Shown here: piece by piece, positions 58,341-64,000 of the stretch
How positions within the stretch are numbered: position 1 is the stretch's first letter
How the letters are laid out: each line of letters begins with the position of its first letter
Source: Thuidium tamariscinum
Taxonomy: Eukaryota; Streptophyta; Bryopsida; Hypnales; Thuidiaceae
Assembly (NCBI GenBank): GCA_947034885.2
Contig: OX344758.2
Coordinates: 1,180,501-1,244,500, forward strand
Length of the DNA stretch: 64,000 nucleotides
Direction of reading: 5' to 3'
Position numbers and translations under genes: made by a program
Notes under the pieces: model-generated
The model's database searches: none
Told to the model about the DNA's origin: nothing
Seen by the model: only the letters and a program-made list of their open reading frames with translations

Positions 58341-60774
58341 TGGTCTGGGTTGCTAGTCAACCTGGTTTGACCAGATCAGCCCTCACTTTGAGCTCTCTCA
58401 CTACTTTTGGACTTTTGGAATTTTATTGGAAAACTATTCTAAAGTTTGTTGGAAACTGGCTCCAACCTTCTTCCTCCAAGTTTTCTCTTTCTACTTGATT
58501 TTTGGAAATAAATGAGAAAACTCACTCCCTTGTGTTTCACTCTTCAACTAATTTTCTTCCCAAAAATCTCAAGCTAGATAGTTCAGAATTCCAAGTTTTG
58601 GAAAATGTTTTGGGACCAAACAGGGTATCATCCCAGTTTTCCAAATCAGTTGATATAATATGTGAGGAAACCAGTATGTGATCTGATCAGTATGTGATCA
58701 AGCCACCGAATAATGGCCTATCAGTACGCTGCTTGTGTTGGCTGGTCAGTCGCTGCCTTGTGCCGGCCGCTGGTACCGGATCGGTGGAGGGCTCCGGCCG
58801 CTACCTGGGGCAGTACTAGCTGGTCCGGTTGCTGGCTGGCTTGGCTGGCTGGTTGGCCGGAAACTTGGAAAAATAAGAAACTAAACTAAAACCCGGCAGT
58901 TGCTAGCCACGGGTACACTAAATTTTGGGTCTCCCTTGGGAACCCTTTTACACAAAAACAAACTGGAAAATTAGTATGAATAGGTTCAAAGCTTTGCCGT
59001 TTGGGGGGTTTAGGCCCGAATTTTGGAAGGAGTTTGGTGGAACTTAGACTAAATATAAAGCTCCTAGGATTTTGGCGATAGCTTCGCCGTATTAGGGGTG
59101 TTAGCCCCAAATTCTAGGATAAATTTGCCAGAGCTCCGCTCACTTAAAGAACCAAAAGGAAGTTATGGATCCTACCCACACTTCCAAAAATAATGTAACC
59201 AGGACCTTAATCACACGTTTAAGCTTAGGGGGATCCTCGATAAGCCAATCCAGACTGTGAATCCCTTGTCAAAAGACTTAAATCGGATAATTTCGGTATC
59301 AAAGCTTCAAGCAAGAGTACTACTAAAATGATTAAGCACCCAAGGGTACCTCAAGATCCTTGTGAGTGCCTACAACAAAGAGAACTCAGGAAGGTGATGG
59401 AGATTCGAGTATATCAAAGAGGCAAGAGTTTGGATAAATGAAATAGAGGTTGTCAAAGAGGTGTGGAAATGATAAGAGGTTTTGATAAAAGAGTAGAGGT
59501 TTGATAATGAAAGAGATTTCGAAAAATGAAATAGAGGTTTGATAAAAGAGGTGTAAGAGGTGTGGAATGAAGGGAGGGGGAGGCCTTTTATACATTTCCA
59601 AGGCCTCCTCCCCCCTCAAGTTACGAACAAAACTAACTAAGAAAAAACCAATTTAACGAACTAAAAATCTACTCTACTGCTGTAGCTATTCTAACTTTTG
59701 GAGAAATGGTCTGATCGCCAAACGGACAGCGCCATTAGCTCCAAAAGACCCAAATTAGTTTAAAGGAATCCCTACCCCTTACTCTCAGAACCCAAATGCG
59801 CTCCAAAGCTAACATTCACGAACCGGTAAAAAGGGTGGAAAATCTATCTTTTGGAATTGATTTTTCCCAAAGGTTTTGACTATCCCGGGTTGTCGGGAAG
59901 GTCCAAGAATGTTGGAAAAGAGTCTAAGTTGACCCGAATCGGACTCCGTATGCTCCCCGTGCGCCGGTCAACTCGCAAGAGTTTTGGTAAAACCATCAAA
60001 ACTTGTCTACGCTGCCGGTTCTGGTACTTGTTGATGTCAGAATGTCTTGAAATTTGGCGGGATGCTTATTTATGCTAAAACGTACTATCCTAATTTTTAG
60101 TGGTATTTTACCATCACCGTGGAATTTTCTATGAATTTTCAATTGTCGGTAAGAGCGGTTGACTTCCCATGGAGTCATTTCCGTAATCCAGAAAATTACG
60201 AAACTTTTAGGGGATCTTCTAGGAAGAACCCTAATGACAAGCGCAAAGTTTTGCTAAAAGCCTACACTGTCTAACCAAAGTAGAATTTGCACTATGGCGG
60301 AATTAATTCCCCTAGGGAGGAATCATTCCCGTACAAGGGAATCTCTACCAGTTGGCTTCGCTGTGACGCTTGTAGGAGACTGTCGGACTCCCGTGGTGCT
60401 AGTGCAATCTCCTGTGAATCGCGTAATATCATGTCTAATCTCTTGATAAGTTGTAGAAATTGGCTCTAAAGAGTCTTTTAAGGTACTCCGAAATAATTAG
60501 ACCCAATTCTCCATCATTGGCAAGAATTGCATCAATCCTACTGTGAACACTCTTTTTAGTTGATTTTAAACCATAATCACCCTAAATATGAGCAATAAGC
60601 GAAAAAAAGAAAAATTCGAGGCTTGAGTGACAACGACGGGGCTCACATATGGCGGCCATCTGCGGTACAATTGCCTAATTGTGAGAATCCAAATCTCTTG
60701 CCAACCGAATTCTGGGCACACGGTCAAATCTTTTCTTACTCATCCACTAAGTATTTGTATATTTTGCCCGCCTC

Positions 60775-60845
60775 AGTCGGAGCTGACTTGGACCTATAGA
60801 GAAATAAAAACCCATCCTTCCGCCTCGGTCGGAGCCGACTTGGAC
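60775..60845. repeat. Direct duplication of a CGGAGC(T/C)GACTTGGAC motif
   Basis: CCGCCTCAGTCGGAGCTGAC and CCGCCTCGGTCGGAGCCGAC, each followed by TTGGAC, lie about 50 bp apart. The origin is unknown. Confidence 0.6.
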
Positions 60846-61157
60846 TAAAAAGAGAGATAGAAAAAGAAAACAAAAAGAGTAGAAGGAACAAAAGGTAAGT
60901 GGTTTGGGACCTCAATGCTCAGGAGCTCACTTAGAAAAGTGTCTCCAGTCACGTGGTATCGGTGGCTTTCTGCTTTTGTCACTAGCTCAGGGGTGGGCGG
61001 TACTTCAGCGACGGTCCAAGTTTCGAACCCTCGTCGCCAGTATCGCATCGTATTGACTAATAACTGTCGGGCCACCGAACCCGTTGACTGGAGATGTCCG
61101 ATGACTCGGCCGGGCGGTATATATACCGTAGCCGCCGCCTCTATTGGAAACCGGAAA

Positions 61158-61724
61158 TCACATGGGTAGGCCTATCCCGAAAAAAGTAGCAAGTTGCCCC
61201 ATTACTTCTAACACGTAGAGAGGCCATCTATCTCTTAGAAGTGGTTGAAGATTGCTGCGGGCAGTAAAAACCTGCCTTCCACCCACGGTTTCATGTGTTA
61301 TGTTGACCACCTCATCGAGATTAGCAAATTGGCCTTCCATCATTACATAGACGCCAGGTTGTAAAAGCTCATAGTTCTCCAAATAAATTAGTAACGATCT
61401 GGCCTGTGGTGGCCACGGTTCTTGGTTCTCCGGTGTAGGAGGTCTTCTCTCCAAAGGAACTTCATGCCCGGGTTGTATTTCCTCGTCACGTGGTCTTCTT
61501 CGAGAATTAGGTAACTGTGATAAGCGCACTGGTTCTTCATTCATAGGCTCCTCCGGGGGCTGTTGTCTTTGCTCCTCCGTGGGCACGTTTGCCGGCCTGT
61601 CCGTTGGCTCGTTTGTTCGCTCTTCTGGGGGCAGCATCATAATCGGGTCCTCCGTTGGCTCGTTTGTTCGCTCTTTCGGGGACATAATCGCATAATCTTC
61701 AATCGGTTGTGTACATGGCTCCAT
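61158..61724 (-). CDS. Hypothetical repeat-bearing frame, 188 aa, probably element-derived
   Basis: Not recognised. The frame opens with MEPCTQPIEDY, then has several imperfect copies of an ERTNEPTE-like acidic/proline unit. It continues into a more complex C-terminal half (EIQPGHEVPLERRPPTPE, LLIYLENYELLQPGVYVMME, ending GIGLPM). The DNA for the repeat unit (TCCGTTGGCTCGTTTGTTCG-like on the plus strand) continues upstream to about 61860, but not in one clean frame, so the true start is uncertain. No signal peptide, membrane segment or catalytic motif is visible. It is near a probable element region and may not be a host gene. Confidence 0.3.
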   Translation of the reverse strand: MEPCTQPIEDYAIMSPKERTNEPTEDPIMMLPPEERTNEPTDRPANVPTEEQRQQPPEEPMNEEPVRLSQLPNSRRRPRDEEIQPGHEVPLERRPPTPENQEPWPPQARSLLIYLENYELLQPGVYVMMEGQFANLDEVVNITHETVGGRQVFTARSNLQPLLRDRWPLYVLEVMGQLATFFGIGLPM

Positions 61725-62019
61725 CGTTGGCTCGTATGTTCGCTCTTCCAAGGGCCCAGTTGCCGGCCTGTCCGTTGGCTCGAGTTCGCTCTTCCGGGGG
61801 CGGCGTCAATATCAATAGGCTCCTCCGTTGGCTCGAGTTCGTTCTTCCGGGGGCAATATAGACGTTGGATTCATCTAGTTATCCTGGGTTCTCTTGTCAA
61901 CGTTAGCGGTAATGTTTCCCAGACATTACTAGGCTAACTCATAATTCCTAAACTAATGGGATTTCCTAATCTAAATTGGCTCACGTTCCTGATCTTTGCA
62001 GGCGTTCAAGCTAAAATAA

Positions 62020-62250
62020 CATTGCCATCCTCCATCCCTACATAATCTTGCAGGTTTAGGGTAGGTCAAATGTGGATTCCTATTCTAATTCATGATATCA
62101 TTGCCATCCTCCATCCCTGCATAGTCTTGCAGGTTCAGGGTAGGTCAAATGTGAAGTCCTACTCTAATTCATGATAACATTGCCATCCTCCATCCCTGCA
62201 TAGTCTTGCAGGTTCAAGGTAGGTCAAATGCGAAGCCCTACTCTAATCAA
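62020..62250. repeat. Tandem repeat, 79 bp x about 2.9
   Basis: Units start at 62020, 62099 and 62178 with CATTGCCATCCTCCATCCC and contain TCTTGCAGGTT.AGGGTAGG. Units 2 and 3 are the most alike. Confidence 0.9.
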
Positions 62251-62654
62251 TAATCGTTTTGAGGGAAAGTTTGCAAGTATTGCCTAAAACAAGACATAGA
62301 TAACTAAATCCCAAGTGTCTTCATATGTAACTGTGGCAAGGCATATTTTTGATTTTTCTGTTTAGCAGGTCTTGGGAGCGGAAGTCAAGAACCTAGGAAC
62401 CGGAATTTCTCACGGAACGGGTAAGATCCTACAAAGATACCGGATAAAGCCGTAAGTGACTAAGTAGTGGAACAAGTCCGGTCCATGACAATGGGAGACT
62501 GGAACGGAAAGGATTCCGGACCCCTACAGAACAAGAACAGATTCTATCCGGATTTAGTTCCAGAGCGGAACGGATCCTTTCCGGACTTGGGACTGATCGG
62601 ATGGGAACGGGAACGGAAGAGTAGGAACGGAAGATCGGATCCATTTCTGGAAAC

Positions 62655-62661
62655 TATATAA
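62655..62661 (+). promoter_or_regulatory. TATA box of the right-end element or gene
   Basis: CTATATAAGG stands about 350 bp before the ATG at 63013, in DNA with many GGAACGG-type short repeats. It is the likely core promoter of the frame that follows. Confidence 0.55.
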
Positions 62662-63012
62662 GGCCTGACATTTTCAGTTGGCCCATTTGTTCTCAGGCGC
62701 TTCGTTGTGTGTTTTTTAACTCTCAGCGTTTTCCGCCTTTTTGTGAGTTAGTTTTCTGCGCGGGTTTGGTGGCGCGACTTTCTGTGGCGCGGCTGTCAGT
62801 GGTAGCGCCTGGTATTTGTCAGAGCGGGCAATTGTCAGTGTGCACGGGTTTCAGACGGTGCGCCGAGGTGCTGGTGTGCGCGGGAGGAGTGTGTGTGTGT
62901 TTGTGCAGGTGGTTATTACGGGCGGATTGGTTTTGTGTTTGTGTTGTGAGTGTGTGTGAGGAACGGGACGTGCGGCTAGGAGAGGAGTGAGGTAGTTTTC
63001 CGGATAGTTGCC

Positions 63013-64000
63013 ATGCCTCAGCTATGCCGGAAGAGGAACGAGTCCACTACACCCCCACCCGCAGGGATAAAACTTAAAAAAGTAGTTTCGCTCATTCCTT
63101 CTACAGAGCCGGAGAAGACCAACTTGATGGCGGACTTGACCACCATGGAGTGCCTAGGGTTAGCAGAGATACCCTGGGGGTTCAAGGAGGAGCGGATGGT
63201 GAAGGAACTAATGGGAAAGGTGTCGAACCAGTTCGACAACACGGAGCGGAGAGTGGTGCACAAATGGACAGAGGTGCACTGGAGGGCCGTGTATGGATTC
63301 AAACACCAGGGGCATGGACCGGCCGGGAGGAAGGTAGACTTCCTCCAAAACAAATTTCACGGCACCCCTCACCCGAAGGACGGATATTGGGTGATGGACT
63401 GTAACGAAGACAGGCATAGACGCCTGTTGAAGTTTCTGCTTCCGGTCCTTCATCCGGAAAAGCCAACCCGGGTGACGGTCGGCCTGGCCAACACGATCTT
63501 CGGTGCTCTGATCGGGGACCGGAAAGTAGATTGGGGCCGGATCATAGCGGAGCTGATCACTCGGTTACTCAGGAACCTCGGAGGGAGTAGGGCGACTCCG
63601 ATCTCTCCCTACCCCTTCCACCTCTACCACCACTTGCAGCTCCTCACGGATACGGAGGAGAAGACTTGGCACGCTCAGGAGATAGTCCTGACATACGGAG
63701 AGTCGGAGACGGATGATGAGGAGACCTACTCTGAATCCGACACGGAAGATGAGGATAAGGGAGAGGAACCGGAAGTTCCGCTCGTGAAGTGGCAGAAGAC
63801 CACACCGCCGAACACGAGGGGATCTCCTCCGGTCCGACAGAATCCGGCCACGAAGGACAGAGCGGGACCATCCAAACCGGCAGCAGAAGAAACGGATCCC
63901 CAAGATCCGTTCGAGAAATTAACAGACATCCTGTGCAACATCCGAGCGAATTGGGAGGTCAAACGGATCGTCCTGGAAAACATCGCGGGTATGGTCAATG
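63013..64000 (+). CDS. Long open frame of an unassigned, probably transposon-related protein (3' end outside window)
   Basis: Open from the ATG at 63013 to the window end (329 codons); no break seen. The N-terminal part has WGFKEERMVKELMGKV and WTEVHWRAVYGFKHQ. The middle has YWVMDCNEDRHRRLLKFLLP, then RVTVGLANTIFGALIGDRKVDWG and an ITRLLRNLGG block. A strongly acidic stretch (ESETDDEETYSESDTEDED) follows. This layout resembles a large class of uncharacterised, multi-copy proteins in non-seed plants, usually counted as mobile-element cargo; that is from memory and uncertain. No zinc knuckle, protease or reverse transcriptase appears before the window ends. Codon use is GC-richer than in the host genes to the left. 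Confidence 0.5.
   Translation, partial: MPQLCRKRNESTTPPPAGIKLKKVVSLIPSTEPEKTNLMADLTTMECLGLAEIPWGFKEERMVKELMGKVSNQFDNTERRVVHKWTEVHWRAVYGFKHQGHGPAGRKVDFLQNKFHGTPHPKDGYWVMDCNEDRHRRLLKFLLPVLHPEKPTRVTVGLANTIFGALIGDRKVDWGRIIAELITRLLRNLGGSRATPISPYPFHLYHHLQLLTDTEEKTWHAQEIVLTYGESETDDEETYSESDTEDEDKGEEPEVPLVKWQKTTPPNTRGSPPVRQNPATKDRAGPSKPAAEETDPQDPFEKLTDILCNIRANWEVKRIVLENIAGMVN

Larger units (their letters stand above)
57011..62330. other. Repeat- and element-derived DNA, GC-richer than its left neighbour
   Basis: No host gene was recognised. It carries several local repeats (58150-58340, 60775-60845, 61590-61860, 62020-62250) and short frames without family motifs. The style suggests decayed transposable-element DNA. 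I could not find paired terminal repeats or a primer-binding site, so no element boundaries are given. Confidence 0.45.

Noticed and set aside
61010-61070. tRNA-like GGTTCGAA motif with a short stem on the minus strand
   Set aside because: The B-box-like motif lacks an A-box, cloverleaf arms and a consistent T-stem, so no tRNA or SINE is called.
57011-62990. A complete LTR element with a 5' LTR ending before the frame at 63013
   Set aside because: No second terminal repeat, primer-binding site or target duplication can be seen within the window.
1-64000. CRISPR arrays, bacterial operons, rRNA or clear tRNA genes
   Set aside because: None seen. Gene structure and introns are those of a plant nucleus.

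Overview
This is a nuclear segment from a land plant. It has plastid-targeted and plant-lineage genes (Tic22-like, argininosuccinate synthase, a plant-type Methyltransf_16 protein), many short GT-AG introns, AT-rich intergenic DNA with miniature transposons, and telo-box motifs (AAACCCTA) upstream of genes. A complete BK/Slo-type potassium channel is unusual for a plant. As far as I remember, such channels are known from mosses and other non-flowering lineages and are absent from flowering plants, so I lean towards a bryophyte or another non-seed plant. I cannot name the species.

Layout: (1) 2.1-11.9 kb, minus strand: a BK-type channel that I could assemble as 19 in-frame exons (1105 aa). (2) 13.3-15.6 kb, minus: a six-exon METTL21-like lysine methyltransferase (272 aa). 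(3) 18.5-20.3 kb, minus: a single-exon Tic22-like gene, with degenerate tandem repeats and nested MITEs upstream. (4) 22.7-35 kb: AT-rich, essentially gene-free DNA holding two related giant foldback hairpins, a Tic22-like pseudogene scrap, an LRR relic, a 99-bp perfect inverted repeat spanning 3.8 kb, and a dispersed repeat family. (5) 36.2-43.6 kb, minus: an 11-exon gene (1672 aa) for an unrecognised nuclear-type protein with two GRF zinc fingers and an AT-hook. (6) 44.5-46.6 kb: a repeat-rich intergenic region between divergent genes. (7) 46.9-53.1 kb, plus: an argininosuccinate synthase gene that looks recently dead, with a complete thiamin pyrophosphokinase gene inside its first intron. 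(8) 53.2-57 kb: AT-rich intergenic DNA. (9) 57-64 kb: GC-richer, repeat- and element-derived DNA that ends in a long open frame running off the window.

The genes form no operon or single pathway. The most interesting points are the ASS/TPK nest, where the ASS transit-peptide exon is phase-compatible with an upstream TPK extension; the double-GRF protein; the plant BK channel; TTAA-flanked piggyBac-type MITEs; and the very large near-perfect hairpins. Exon joins were read by eye from splice signals, reading phase and family similarity. They are predictions without transcript support.
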